Part shown: piece by piece, positions 23,301 to 34,486 of the stretch
Layout: the number at the start of each line of letters is the position of its first letter
Position numbering within the stretch: position 1 is the first letter of the stretch
Assembly: GCA_001642005.1 (NCBI GenBank)
Contig: LWCA01000007.1
Span: forward strand, 5,697-69,696
Origin: Intoshia linei
Taxonomy: Eukaryota > Orthonectida > Rhopaluridae
Reading direction: 5' to 3'
Length of the DNA: 64,000 nt
Notes under the pieces: generated by a model
The model's database searches: none
What the model was told of the DNA's origin: nothing
Seen by the model: the letters and a program-made list of their open reading frames with translations, nothing else
Position numbers and translations under genes: made by a program

Positions 23301-24926
23301 CTGTAAAAGAAATAAAAGTTACTAGAAACCTACATAATATCTTTTAATGCTTTTATTAATACTCAATGACATAAGACTCTAAGTCTTTAACCAACAGTAT
23401 GCCCTGTCTTCTAAACAGGAAACCTATTTTTTTTATTGCTTCGCTCGAAATTTTAAAGGGTCCCCGACCCTTTGCTTAGCCCAGGGCCACGAAGTGGCTT
23501 AAGACGGCTCTGGTGAACACCATATAATATTTCTAATTTTTTTGTAAAATGGTTTGTAGGTATAATATGGTATCTTAATATTTCAGTTTTAACTTGGGTT
23601 TGTAGTGAATGATATATTATTTCAAAAACTAGATTTTTAATTTTTATACTGACACTCCAAAATCATCAAACTTACAATTCAATTTTTTTACTGACAAAAT
23701 ACTTTTTGTTATTGATATTTTAGTGTGTATACTGACAATTTTATGTTAAAAATACAGAACATTTTTTATTAAAAAATGTCAGTATTTAATTAAAATACTG
23801 ACAAATTAATTACTCCCCTAAATAAACCAATCAGTTATAATTATAATTCTTAAAATCAAATAAGGCATCCCGTGCAAAATTCATTTTTACAATAACAAAA
23901 AGTGGATAGTCTAGGTTTCATATATATTATGGGCTTACTAAAAGTCCTTACTAAACATTTGTGAAATTATGAATCTGTCCAAAAATTATTTATGTTTAGG
24001 GCCCAGTTAATTTAACTATAAAAGATCTTAAAAGGTAAAGTATTATAAAATATAAAGTATTATCGTTTGTTTATTTCATGTGGAATTATTTAAGTTACAT
24101 TATGAATACTTTTAGGTATCCAGGATGTAAAGTAATTACAATGGCGAAACCTGTCAAACGGGTTTTTGCGGAGGTATGTATTTTAATCTAAAAGAGAATT
24201 CTCAACTTTCCCAAACATGGTTAATTTAAGCCCATACATTTTCCATGTCCCATAAAATTTTTGTTAATTCAAATAATGAAATTTCAGAGGTTTGAACAGT
24301 AAAGTTATCTAATTTTTTTTTTATACAGTAAGGTTTCAAATTTTTGGATTAATTTATTATTAATGACGACTAATCTTTACTCGGCAGACATGGATACGTT
24401 TTCACTGTTTAATCTATAAATGTAGAAATATAACTTGGATTATGATTTAATGTGCACTGATTCAAATTATAAAGAAAAATACCGCAAAGAAATGATAAAA
24501 TGGGTGATTGATAATACTAAAGTCGATGTAGATTATTTAGCCAAATTAACTTTACAACAATATGACAAATATTCACCCGTAATAGTCAATAAAATAAAGT
24601 TATGTAAAATACCTTAGATTTTAATCGTATCGGACGTTAGACGAGTTACTGATGCAGATTACTTTAAAGTTTTCTTTAAGGAAACAAATTGCAAACTAAT
24701 ACGTATTGCTGCCAACTTAGATGCCCGAAAACTGCGTGGGTTCAAATTTGTACCTGGTAATGAATATCCAAATTTTAATAAATCTTTAATAGGAATAGAC
24801 GACTGCCCATCAGAATGCAATATGGACGCCTATGAATATGATTATTTAATTGACACTTCAACAAACTCTACACTAGAAAAAACTAAAAATGATTTTGAAC
24901 CATACATTGACGCTTTATTCAAATAA
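20324..24926 (+). CDS. PMVK: Phosphomevalonate kinase, animal type
   Basis: Converts 5-phosphomevalonate to the diphosphate in isoprenoid synthesis. Four exons: 20324-20406, 24116-24173, 24426-24578 and 24618-24926; 200 residues (human 192). The P-loop-like GKRKCGKDFYSNVL is at residues 12-25. Then follow YPGCKVITMAKPVKRVFAE, YKEKYRKEMIKWVID, PILIVSDVRRVTDADYF, RKLRGFKFVPG and IDDCPSECNMDAYEYDYLI, in the human PMVK order. Intron 1 is 3.7 kb and holds the hAT remnant and the A-rich arrays. Intron 3 is only 39 bp, and skipping it restores the PI-LIVSD joint. SDHA starts 66 bp downstream on the same strand. The animal PMVK fold is unrelated to the GHMP-type enzyme of fungi and bacteria. Confidence 0.92.
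20590..20840 (+). repeat. Dispersed repeat family A, diverged copy
   Basis: GACCATGAAGGTTTAAC, GATAATTGCGGTTTTTTACATTGAAGG, CGAAAAACTGTATTAGAAATTGG and AATAAACTAGAACAGACAG mark the family. It lies in PMVK intron 1. Confidence 0.55.
21920..22200. repeat. Tandem repeat, unit about 120 bp, in PMVK intron 1
   Basis: Two diverged copies of a unit containing AAAATCCGATTTTACCAAA and GAACAACAACTTCT, spaced about 120 bp apart. The unit shares its TTTTACCAA core with the arrays at 14760, 19780 and 21120-21370. Confidence 0.6.
22602..23512 (+). mobile_element. Decayed hAT transposon, 911 bp
   Basis: Bounded by a perfect 8-bp duplication GTGAACAC (22594-22601 and 23513-23520). Ends are CAGAACCGTTTTAAG and its imperfect inverse CTTAAGACGGCTCTG. 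Inside is only the 3' part of a hAT transposase in broken frames. Eight-bp duplications with CAG...CTG ends define the hAT superfamily. The element lies in intron 1 of PMVK. Confidence 0.9.
22767..23209 (+). pseudogene. hAT transposase C-terminal remnant, frameshifted
   Basis: Two overlapping frames together cover the end of a hAT transposase. The first carries SPFPNIELYMKMFASTMVA. The second continues CFSQLKIIKNELRNCL, HPRLNALSLMYIENDI and SFDNIISDFSQKKVRK, which is the classic hAT dimerisation region. The switch falls near 23030. The catalytic core and zinc finger upstream are missing, so it is not functional. It sits within the 911-bp element and was probably deleted internally before the frameshift. 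Confidence 0.88.
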
Positions 24927-24992
24927 TATTCATCTCGTTGGATATTTAAATAAATTATTCATCATTTTTTATTCATTACATTATTCTCTCAC

Positions 24993-27900
24993 ATGACGTT
25001 GGTAAATTTGAAATTTTTTTTTATTTTTTCGTGTTTCTAGTTAAAGAACATTGGTCGTTTTCTACAAAGTAGAAAATGCGTCTATGTAAATTCGAGATTT
25101 GTTTCGACCAAAAAAGTAATATAAAAAGTTAAAATAAATTTAATTTTCTAGTTTTTCGATAAATATGAAATTGTGGATCATGAATATGATGCACTGGTAA
25201 TTGGAGCCGGTGGCGCGGGCCTTAGGGCAGCATTTGGTTTATCTCAGGCTGGGTTTAAAACGGCGTGTGTTTCGAAATTGTTTCCGACAAGATCCCACAC
25301 GGTGGCTGCACAAGGAGGAATAAATGCAGCTTTATCTAACAATAAGGATTCTTTAGACGATAAATGGGAATATCACTTTTTTGACACGGTCAAGGGAGGA
25401 GACTGGTTAGGTGATCAAGATGCTATTCAGTTTATGTGCGAAAAGGCCCCTGAAGCTGTTATTGAGGTAATTTGTGTGGAAAATAAATTTTTTATGTATA
25501 CTTTATATGTAGCTTGAAAATTATGGGATGCCTTTTAGTAGGACCAATGAAGGGAAAATTTATCAGAGAGCCTTTGGTGGACAAAGTCTCAAATATGGCA
25601 AAGGTGGGCAAGCTTATCGGGCCTGTTGTGTGGCTGATCGAACTGGCCATTCCATGTTGCATACTTTATATGGAAATGTAATTTTATTGACGTGAATGTT
25701 TAATAATGTCATTTGACTAGTCTTTAAAATACGAGACAAAATATTTTATTGAGCATTTTGCTCTCAATTTACTAATGTCCAATGGTCGATGCAATGGAGT
25801 TATTACTATGAATATGGAGGACGGAAATTTTCACAGAATTCGAGCAAATAATACTGTTATTGCTACCGGGTTAGTTTTGATTCATTTTTATATAATATGT
25901 TTTAGTGGGTACGGTAGAGTTTATTTTTCTTGCACTGCCGCACATACCTGTACCGGTGACGGTACTGCCATGACAGCTCGTGCTGGCATTTATAATCAAG
26001 ATATGGAATTTGTTCAGTTTCATCCCACCGGTTATTCTTTACTTTATTAGGGTTAGTAGTTAAAAAAATGTTAAAGCAGTGTGGATTAAAATTTACTAGA
26101 TTTTTTAATAAAGAAGATTAATTGGTTAAAATCTGGTTTGAAATTAAAATTTTAAAAGGATCTATAGTTTACGTCGACGAAAAGGGTGTATACCACTGGT
26201 TTAAAGTTATGCATGTTACTATTTACTTTTTTAGGGATTTATGGGGCAGGGTGTTTAGTCACTGAAGGTTGCAGAGGAGAGGGTGGCTATTTCATCAATA
26301 GTGAAGGTGAAGCTTTTATGGAGCGATATTCACCAATTGCAAAGAATCTGGCTTCCAGGGATGTTGTTTCTAGGGCAATAATAACGGAAATCAACGAGGG
26401 AAGGTTAATTTTAAAAAAAATTGTAAAAAATAACTATTAGCTGTGATTTTTTTAATTTCTAAGACTTTTGGTTTTTAAAAAATCGTAATATGTGGTTGTG
26501 ATCATTAAGATGCAAGCTTTTAAGGTTGTAATTTATGATAATGTATATGATTTAAAGAACTAACCATAATTTGTGTTTTATGAAATTCTAAGACTTTATA
26601 TTTAAACAAAGGGTTATTTGGAGTTTTGACCATGAAATTACAAGTTTCTGAGGTTAAAATATACGATTGATTTTAAAACTTTTAAACCTTTTTTATTTTT
26701 AAAAAAAGCGTTATTTAGGTTTTTATCCCTGAAGGTTTAAATTTCCTGAAAAAATTAATCCCGAAAAATCGCCACTTCAAAAATGAAAAATAGACCAAAA
26801 AATTAATCAAAATTCAAAAATAATGTAAAATTTTCGATTTAAGGAGGAATATATAATAAAAAAATCAAAATATAACCTTAGTGACGTATTCAGGATTAAG
26901 GGGGTTTTTAAACAAAATTATGTGGTCTACACATTTTTTTTGTGACAAGTGGTCCATGGTGAAAAACGTTTGGGAACCACTATACTAATGGGTAACAATA
27001 AACGTTAAATTTAAAAAGTTTAACGTTCATAGAATACATGTATCTATTTAGAGGAGTGGGACCAGAAAAAGATCATACATATTTAAATTTATCGCATTTA
27101 TCACCAGAATTATTAAACAAGAGACTACCCGGTATATTAGAAACTGTTCAAATTTTTTCGGGTGTTGATGCTACCAAAGATCCAATCCCTGTTATTCCTA
27201 CAGCTCATTATAATATGGGTGGAATACCTACAAATTATAATGGCCAGGTAATTTATATATTAAGAGTATTCAAATATTAATCATTTTTAAAGTATAGTCT
27301 CAATTAGGTTATTAAAATGGTTGACGGGAAACAATCGATAGTTGAAGGTTTATATGCAGCCGGCGAATCTGCATGTGTATCTGTACACGGAGCAAACAGA
27401 CTTGGTGCAAATTCTTTGCTTGATTTAGTCATATTTGGCAGAGCATGCGCTCACAATATTTCTGAGAATTTTAAGCCTGGTCAAGCGATACCTGAAATTG
27501 ACGATGTATAATCAAATTAAATTATAAGTATAATGATATAAATATAATCAAAAGCGAAATTTATGTCTCAATTTTATATTTTTTAGGATTCTGGAAAAGA
27601 GTCTGTGGGTGTGATTGACGATTTATTGAAATCTACTGGTACCAATTGGGGTTCTGCGTTAAGGTTGAAATTACAAAAGGTTTGTTTTGGCATCTTGTTA
27701 TATTTATTATGTAGAGCCGTTTCGTAAACTGGTATATATCTCCCACTTAAATTTTAGCTTTTTAGGATGTTTAGAAAATTTAAAGTTGTAAATATGATTA
27801 TGATTTGTATATCTAATTGAAATGTACAATATTCATATAAATTTAAAATTAAGTATATAAAACAACAAAATATTCTTGAAACTTTTATTACATAGTTTAA

Positions 27901-29387
27901 ATTTTTTTAGCAGAACTACATTTCAAATGTGCTGTTTTATTGAGTTTAACTTATTTTAAATACTTTTCAGTGTTTTTACATTTTCACCAATCCGTAGTAT
28001 TATAAAAGTTTAGTTGATTAATGGATATGCCAAGTCGTTTAAAATCTTTAGTATACGTTTTAGCTTTATGTTTAGGTGATGCAAAAACACGCTGGTGTGT
28101 TTAGAGATGGCCAACAATTAAAGGAAGGTTGTACGGCTTTGAAAGAAATATTTGATGAAGCAAAACAATTGAAAGTATTTTAAATGATAATTATATGCCA
28201 TTTTTAGTTTTTATAATCATAATTAAAATTTTGTTAAAATGTAGTATAATTATAATGAGACCTTAATCAAGGCTCTTAATTAATTAATTTTTTGGTTATA
28301 GATACTGTATGTATATAAAAACAATTATTGTAAAAGCTCTTTAAATATCATTTAAATGTTAGATTAGATAGTTTCCTCTCCCATTTTCGATTTATTAATC
28401 ATTATACATTGTGAATATAAGACTGTAACGATAAACATTTAGTAGCAATATAAAAAATCAATTTTAAGAAATTTTTAACTGCCCATCAATATTTAAAAAT
28501 GTAAAAAGGATTGTCCTAGGACCTAGGCGATTAACAGAAAAGGCTTAGATTGTTGAATTATAGGGAAGAATGTATATTTTTATAAACATTTAGTTGACTG
28601 ATAAAACCCTCATTTGGAATACAGAGTTAATTGAAACTTTGGAATTGATTAATCTTATATCTAATGCAATGGAAACAATGTATTCCGCAGAAAATAGGAA
28701 GGAAAGTAGGGGAGCTCATTCTCGAAAAGATTATCCTGTAATTACATTATAGTATACTAAATTATATCAATATTTAACGATTTTTTTGTTGTCCTTGCAT
28801 CAAGGTGAAAAATAGTTATTACATTTGTATAAAAATGATTCCTGCTGAGCCCAAAAAGTTAAATACTTTATACAGAACCTATACCAAAACGTTTTACACC
28901 TGTAAATTAAAAACACTAGGCCCTTACCGTCTACGACCATGAATGTTGTTTAAAGGTCAAAATGCACCAAATTCAATTTTTTTTACATTATACTCAGCCC
29001 CCTTTACCAACAATATTACACAAGCCTCTCGCCTACTATGTTGTGCATTATTCACAATTTACTATATTTGTTTTTAAAGTCAACTTCGCTCGAATTAATT
29101 GTGCAACTTTGGATTTAATTTTGTATATTATTTTATTGATTAGAATAGAATAGACGAATATGACTACACGAAACCTTTAACAGGACAAATGAAAAAACAG
29201 TTTGATAGTCATTGGCGAAGACATACAATGTCCAATTTTGACGTGCAATCTGGAAAAGTAATGAATGAATCATATTTATTTGTTTTAATTTAATTTTTTG
29301 TAGGTAGACTTTTTGTACCGTCCGGTGGTTGATAAAACAATTGATAAAAAAGTAGAAACAATTCCTCCTCAATTAAGAGTTTATTAA
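24993..29387 (+). CDS. SDHA: Succinate dehydrogenase flavoprotein subunit, mitochondrial
   Basis: Complex II FAD subunit that oxidises succinate to fumarate in the mitochondrial matrix. Fourteen exons: 24993-25001, 25041-25115, 25152-25466, 25513-25677, 25721-25869, 25906-26030, 26235-26403, 27052-27247, 27308-27505, 27587-27679, 28076-28174, 28594-28737, 29144-29257 and 29304-29387; 644 residues. The start [15 protein letters not shown] looks like a targeting peptide. The Rossmann motif [12 protein letters not shown] is at 44-55. [10 protein letters not shown] carries the His (77) that binds FAD covalently. [50 protein letters not shown] and [14 protein letters not shown] follow as in animal SDHA. 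Introns range from 36 bp to 648 bp, and intron 7 holds dispersed repeats. All phases agree, so it looks intact. The stop lies 25 bp from the stop of the opposing BAG gene. Confidence 0.97.
26450..26780 (+). repeat. Dispersed repeat family A, copies in SDHA intron 7
   Basis: Two or three overlapping diverged units: GGAGTTTTGACCATGAA near 26620 and AGGTTTTTATCCCTGAAGG near 26717. After them (26890-26990) comes a fragment ending GGGAACCACTA that resembles a hAT end. Confidence 0.5.
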
Positions 29388-29412
29388 AATAAACATTTAC
29401 ATAATAAAAATT

Positions 29413-29915
29413 TTACTCTTGCATTTCTTGATTTGTATTATTTTCAGAGGCTGATTTTAAATCTTCAAAATTTTTACAAACTTCTAAAGTATCCTTAACA
29501 AGCTGCTTTCGTTTAATGTGATTTTCAGAGTTTATTTCTACCTTTATTTGATCGATGTCACAGAGTAATTTGGTTAAACCCTCATCTATACCTGTTACAT
29601 TAATTTTTTTATCTTGATCAATATAGTTTTTCAACGATTTTTCAAATGCTTCCAGTCTCCTACGAATTTTGATAAATTCGTTTTCTGTTGTATCTACAGG
29701 AACTATCGACAACTATTTAATAGAGTTTATATTATGATATGCTATATTTTGGAACGTACCGGTTTCATGGTGACATTAGGATTATCCCATGTTGTGGTTT
29801 TATTCTTATGATCTATATAATATATTCGATTGGATTCTTTATGTATAGCTGCTTCCCACCCATCAGGAAGTTTTTCTTTTAGTTTATCGCTGTGGTTTTC
29901 CTTTAGCATGATCAT
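29413..29915 (-). CDS. Short WW-BAG protein (BAG3/Starvin-like)
   Basis: Likely Hsp70 co-chaperone. Two exons, 29915-29760 and 29712-29413, separated by a 47-bp intron; 151 residues. An N-terminal WW domain has LPDGWEAAI, then YYIDHKNKTTTWDNP with the second Trp. The C-terminal half (IKIRRRLEAFEKSLKNY ... KRKQLVKDTLEVCKNFEDL) has the three-helix look of a BAG domain. Animal BAG3 has this WW-then-BAG order but is several times longer, with IPV and PxxP segments that are absent here. The start is the first ATG in frame (29915); 29909 is also possible. It is head-to-head with the NECAP gene, 107 bp between the start codons, and tail-to-tail with SDHA. The WW domain is clear; the BAG call is weaker. 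Confidence 0.72.
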
Positions 29916-30022
29916 TAAATCAAAACGCAAATGTATCTAATATGTAATACGAAAAGACTCAATGTCTCCGTTTCTACAGCTACATATAATCAGATCAATT
30001 TGTTACTTTATTTTGTTTTAAT
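29916..30022. promoter_or_regulatory. Probable bidirectional promoter
   Basis: Only 107 bp separate the start codons of the BAG3-like (minus) and NECAP-like (plus) genes. Both must be transcribed from here, or from start sites inside each other's first exon. No specific factor site is claimed. Confidence 0.45.
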
Positions 30023-30788
30023 ATGGAATATGTAGTGCTAGTTAAACATAAAGTTGCAATGTATAAAATCAAACCGAGAACTTCTAACCAACCGTACAAG
30101 TGAGTTTAATATCGAAATATATGAGTCATTTTTTCCAAAGTAAAATAAAATTGAAAAAATAAATACATTGTAGTTTGTAATTGAAGAATTAAATTAAATT
30201 GAAAAGTTTAGAGCCCAAAAATGGTTGGAAAACGACCCAAACTGGATAGGCAAATTACAAGTAATTGTAATTGGCGAAACTGATTGTAAAATAAGATTGG
30301 TTGACGAATTAACCAACAAGTTATTTGCTGAAGCAGTTATCGAACCGGACTATCCAAACGGAACTTCTTTTGAAACAGTGAGTGATTCGTCCAGATATTT
30401 TGCCATTACACTCCTATCACCGTCTGGTCGTAAATGCACTGTAGGTATAGGTTTCAATGAACGCTCGGATTCTTTTGATTTAACCGCAGCGTTAAATGAT
30501 CATTTTGATCGCCTTGTTAGACACAAACCGACAAAACCAGTTGTAATCGACAGCTCAAATGCCAATTTAGATGAATCAGAGCAATATGCGCTGCAAGTAA
30601 AACAACAAAATGAAGATATCAATAATCGAGCTCACGAAGAATGTAGAAAACTTAAACTCTCAGATAACGAAAAAATTAAATTGAATCTCAACTTTTCCGA
30701 TAGCAAAACAAATGACCACAATAAACCTCACAAGTTCTCAGGAAATTTGCTCAGTGGTGGTCTCTTGCCACCTCCACCAAAAAGATAA
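30023..30788 (+). CDS. NECAP-like adaptin-ear-binding endocytic protein
   Basis: Clathrin-mediated endocytosis factor binding AP-1/AP-2 ears. Two exons, 30023-30099 and 30212-30788; 217 residues. The PH-like NECAP core (DUF1681) starts with VLVKHKVAMYKIKPRTSN. It continues with the hallmark WLENDPNWIGKLQVIVIG, ETVSDSSRYFAITL, TVGIGFNERSDSFDLTAAL and DHFDRLV. The C-terminus ends LLSGGLLPPPPKR, like the proline-rich tail of human NECAP1, which ends near the same point; the terminal WVQF-type motif of NECAP1 is missing. Since NECAP1 and NECAP2 arose in vertebrates, no numbered symbol is given. Confidence in family is high. Confidence 0.93.
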
Positions 30789-30850
30789 TTATCTTAAATA
30801 AATTGTTTACCTTAGTTTTTTAGTATAAAACTATCTTTATTGTTTAATTT

Positions 30851-33428
30851 ATGAATCGTTTTTTTTTAAATTTTTTTGTTAGAAAAAAGGTGATTGCATT
30901 GTTTTTCTAAATTTTATTAATTAAAGACGACATATGGACCATTAGCAGACTCAGATAGAATATTCACTAATTTGTATGGTAGACACGATTGGAAACTAAA
31001 AGGAGCTCAGTCAAGGGTTTTATATAAATATTCAGAAATTTTATTATATTAGGGTGATTGGGTTTATACAAAAAGAATTGTAGAAAAAGGAAAAGATTGG
31101 ATTCAAGATCAAGTTAAGAAATCAGGTTTGAGAGGTCGTGGTGGAGCTGGCTTTCCAACTGGAATTAAATGGTCATTTATGAATAAACCCGATGATTCAA
31201 AGTATTTTTTTTATTATTAATTTTTTGGGTCAAGTGTAAAGTTTAGCAGTGCCAACTCAAAATAATAACCCAAACAGTTAGTGTTTGTATCTTGAATTCA
31301 TCTTTTTTTTATTTATTTATGCTTTCCATTGATAGGCCAAGATATCTGGTGGTTAATGCTGATGAAGGTGAACCTGGTACTTGCAAAGATCGTGAAATAT
31401 TACGATATGATTGTCACAAATTATTGGAAGGTTGCTTGATTGCTGGGTTTGCTATAGGAGCTAGAGCCGGTTTTTTATTTTAATTATTTTTATTGTAGTT
31501 TAGCTTATATTTATATACGAGGTGAATTCTATAATGAAGCTTCGAATATGCAGTATGCCATTAATGAGGTTAATATTGTTGTGTTGTGTTTAATATAGAT
31601 TAGGCTTATCAGGCAGGTTTACTAGGAAAAAATGCAGCAAATACTAATTATGATTTCGACGTCTTTTTACATAGAGGTGCTGGAGCATATATTTGTGGTG
31701 AAGAAGGGGTTGATTTTTAATTTCATCCTCCGATAGGCTTAAAAATAATGTAATTTTAGGCTTTGATGGAATCATTAGAAGGAAAGCAAGGGAAACCCAG
31801 ATTGAAACCACCATTTCCAGCTGAAATAGGGATTTTCAATTGTCCTACAACTGTCAACAATGTTGAAACCATTGCTGTTTCACCGGCAATTTGTTATAGA
31901 GGTGGAGATTGGTTTTCTTCGTTTGGGAAAGAAAGAAATCATGGTACCAAGGTATACACTTTTATGTAATAATATGACAAGTATGAACTTCATTATGCAT
32001 GTTTGTTGCAATTTTTTAATTAGATAAGTATTTTTCACCAAAGTTCAGGTCATATAATGTTTCTAGAGTGACATCATTGCCTCCATTTTAAGCGTTCCAC
32101 CCTTCATATTGTTGAAGGGTTATATAAATGAAAAGGGTAGATTTTATAGTAGATGTAAAACTTTTCATGTATGATATTGCAAGTGTTTGTTGTAATAAAT
32201 CAATATATAGTTTTGAATTTAGCTATTTAATATTTCTGGTAATGTAAATTATCCGTGTACAGTTGAAGAAGAAATGTCTATTCCAATGAGAGAATTAATA
32301 GATCGTCATTGCGGTGGTGTTATTGGTGGTTGGGATAATCTTAAAGCTGTCATCCCAGGAGGTTCATCTACGCCTCTTATACCGAAATCGTATTTTATTC
32401 TATTAATCGTCACTACTATCTAATTTGTAAAAAATTTGTCACATGGATTATTTAGAATATGTGACAATGTTTTAATGGATTTTGATTCGCTTATTGCCGC
32501 TCAAACTGGTTTGGGTACAGCTGCACTGATTGTAATGAACAAACAGGCTGATGTTGTTAGATGTATTCAAAGGCTGACAAAGTTTTATGCTCATGAAAGT
32601 TGTGGACAGGTATGTTATGAAATGTATTATATATTTATTTGAAGATAAATGAACAGTTTATAATGTAGATTTAGTGTACCCCATGCAGGGAAGGTGTAAG
32701 TTGGATGGAAAAAATAATGAACCGTTTCGGTTATTTAATTATAAAATAATGCATAACAGTGATGGTCAATGACAATTTTGTCAGTTTCATTTCAATGAGT
32801 TTATACCCACTTTTTTTGATTAACTATATGGTTCAAATTTTTCTAAATTTTTTCTGTGCCGCCTCCGATAGTTTATACACAATCTTGTTTTCGGTAGTTT
32901 CTTCGAATTGGGAAACTATTATCTATAATCTTTGCATCTCTGAAAGCAGAACAGCTCGTTTATTACAAACCGGCTTTTTCACATCAACTGTATCAATATA
33001 CATTAAGAATTTATTGAGTTAAATTGAATTTTTTTCTAAATTCTTTTATTTCATATCAATTCTGAATACCTGACTTTGATATTGATAAATGTTGTTTGTT
33101 GGCCACATCTAATGTATAATGTAATTTATTGAATTTGAATTTTTGTATTATCAAACATAATTTCAGCTATCGGAAAAGCTAAAGTTCCTGAAATCGACAT
33201 GTTGTATGAATTGAGTAAACAAATCGAAGGGCATACAATTTGTGCATTAGGAGACGCTGCTGCTTGGCCAATTCAAGTTATATTATAAATAAGTCTTTTT
33301 AATTTATAATAATTTAGGGTTTGATTCGACATTTTAGACACGAATTAGAGAATCGAATGGAGGAATATGCAAAAGCAAATGAGATTACCACCAAAAGTAC
33401 AGAAAAAGTGGCATGTAATGGTTGTTGA
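30851..33428 (+). CDS. NDUFV1: NADH dehydrogenase flavoprotein 1 (complex I 51 kDa)
   Basis: Complex I subunit that binds NADH, FMN and the N3 4Fe-4S cluster. Twelve exons: 30851-30889, 30927-31016, 31053-31201, 31336-31469, 31504-31568, 31604-31708, 31760-31951, 32223-32389, 32456-32609, 32675-32729, 33167-33276 and 33318-33428; 456 residues (human 464). The start [13 protein letters not shown] looks mitochondrial. [13 protein letters not shown] (68-80), [41 protein letters not shown] and SCGQCTPCREG (Cys363, 366, 369) are present, plus the fourth cluster ligand Cys409 in TICALGD. Several introns are 34-36 bp. The C-terminus ends with a short Cys-bearing tail (VACNGC). All phases agree and no damage is seen. 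Confidence 0.97.
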
Positions 33429-33463
33429 TGTAAATATTTAATAAAACGTTATTTTTATTCAAT

Positions 33464-34137
33464 TTATAATTTTTTTAATTGTTTCATTTTGAGACTATTA
33501 CAGGGATGAATTTGATTTTTAATAATTATTTGTTTGTATCGCTTCAAGTAATGATTAAATTTACCGGGAATATGGTATATTAACATTGCAATAAGGATAA
33601 GACCAAATACTCCAATATAACTTAGTCCTTCGGATCTACCCACTGCAAAATAGTTTATCAAATAAAATGTAAAACCAGAAATTAAAAAAGTCATTAAGCC
33701 AAAAAGTATAATATAGTATCCAATTATCATTATTGATCGCCACCCACGGTTCTTTGCATACCTCCAATTAAATATTTCTGTTTTATGATAAATAGTTTTA
33801 CAAAGTCCGCATGTAAGTGATTTTGATCGACGCATCCATTCTATCATACAAACTTCATGTATATATTCCAGACTACCTACGTATTGACATTATTGTAAAA
33901 AAGTATTAACCTTTATATTCACAAACATTTATTAGTTCAATTTCGTTACCTCCATTGTGGCATATTCTGCAGATTGGTTCGCTTTTTCTTTCCTTTAATT
34001 ATTGATTTATAGTTAATTATAAAAGTATTTACATTCATCGATTCTGAAACATTAGATACAATAATCTCCTTATTATTAAAATTGACTCGCTCAATTTTAC
34101 CCAATTTAGAATTCATGTTATTTGAAATAAAATACAT
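33464..34137 (-). CDS. MARCH-type RING-CH membrane E3 ligase, altered zinc site
   Basis: Membrane-bound ubiquitin ligase of the MARCHF2/3/8 type. Three exons: 34137-34060, 33992-33911 and 33876-33464; about 190 residues. The RING-CH region reads PICRICHNGG, then NVCEYKGSLEYIHEVCMIEW, then LTCGLCKTIYH. In the family the third and fourth zinc ligands form Cys-x-Cys before Lys-Gly-Ser; here the second is Tyr (codon TAT). Two membrane segments follow (about SIMIIGYYIILFGLMTFLI and YIGVFGLILIAMLIYHI), then a short basic tail. The N-terminal 26 residues are unsupported and the first intron's donor could be slightly further in. The stop is 35 bp from the NDUFV1 stop on the other strand. Function as an active ligase is uncertain. 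Confidence 0.78.
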
Positions 34138-34486
34138 TATACATGTTATTTAAATAATTTAAAATTGTGTTGTACATTGTGATTCTGTCGATTTATAAAT
34201 ATTAATTTCAGGTTTCATTGTTCACTTTTTCAAAATTTTTATTGTTTATTAAAATTATAAAACAAATAATTCAAATGTATATTTTACCCGTGGGTCATAC
34301 GTGTAGTATTGACAAATGTTTTATTGCTTTTTCCATCCATTTTGAAAATGTAGCAAAAAATTTAAATAGAAATCGAAAAATATTTATTAAAAATATATAC
34401 TAACTATAGTAAATTTTATTCCTGAATAAATATTGATTATTGAATACATAAATTTAAAGTACATATAAAATTTAAAATTTGTTAAA
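34138..34486. other. Divergent intergenic region
   Basis: 349 bp between the RING-CH gene (minus) and the UBA gene (plus). It must hold both promoters. A 61-codon open stretch on the plus strand (34218-34403) has no recognisable protein content. Confidence 0.4.

Larger units (their letters stand above)
22395..23840. repeat. Opposed arrays of TGTCAGTAT motif flanking the hAT remnant
   Basis: To the left (about 22395-22560) the motif TGTCAGTA and close variants occur about eight times. To the right (about 23650-23840) mostly the inverse, ATACTGACA, occurs about five times. The hAT element is inserted between them. This looks like the inverted subterminal repeats of an older, larger element, but its outer ends are unclear. 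Confidence 0.55.

Noticed and set aside
23990-24035. Possible extra PMVK exon (GGCCCAGTTAATTTAAC...)
   Set aside because: It breaks the phase with exon 1 and inserts residues absent from the family. Direct joining of 20406 to 24116 matches human PMVK length.
32759-33022. 87-codon ORF between NDUFV1 exons 10 and 11
   Set aside because: Lies in the intron; hydrophobic low-complexity translation with no match, and skipping it restores the 51-kDa subunit sequence.
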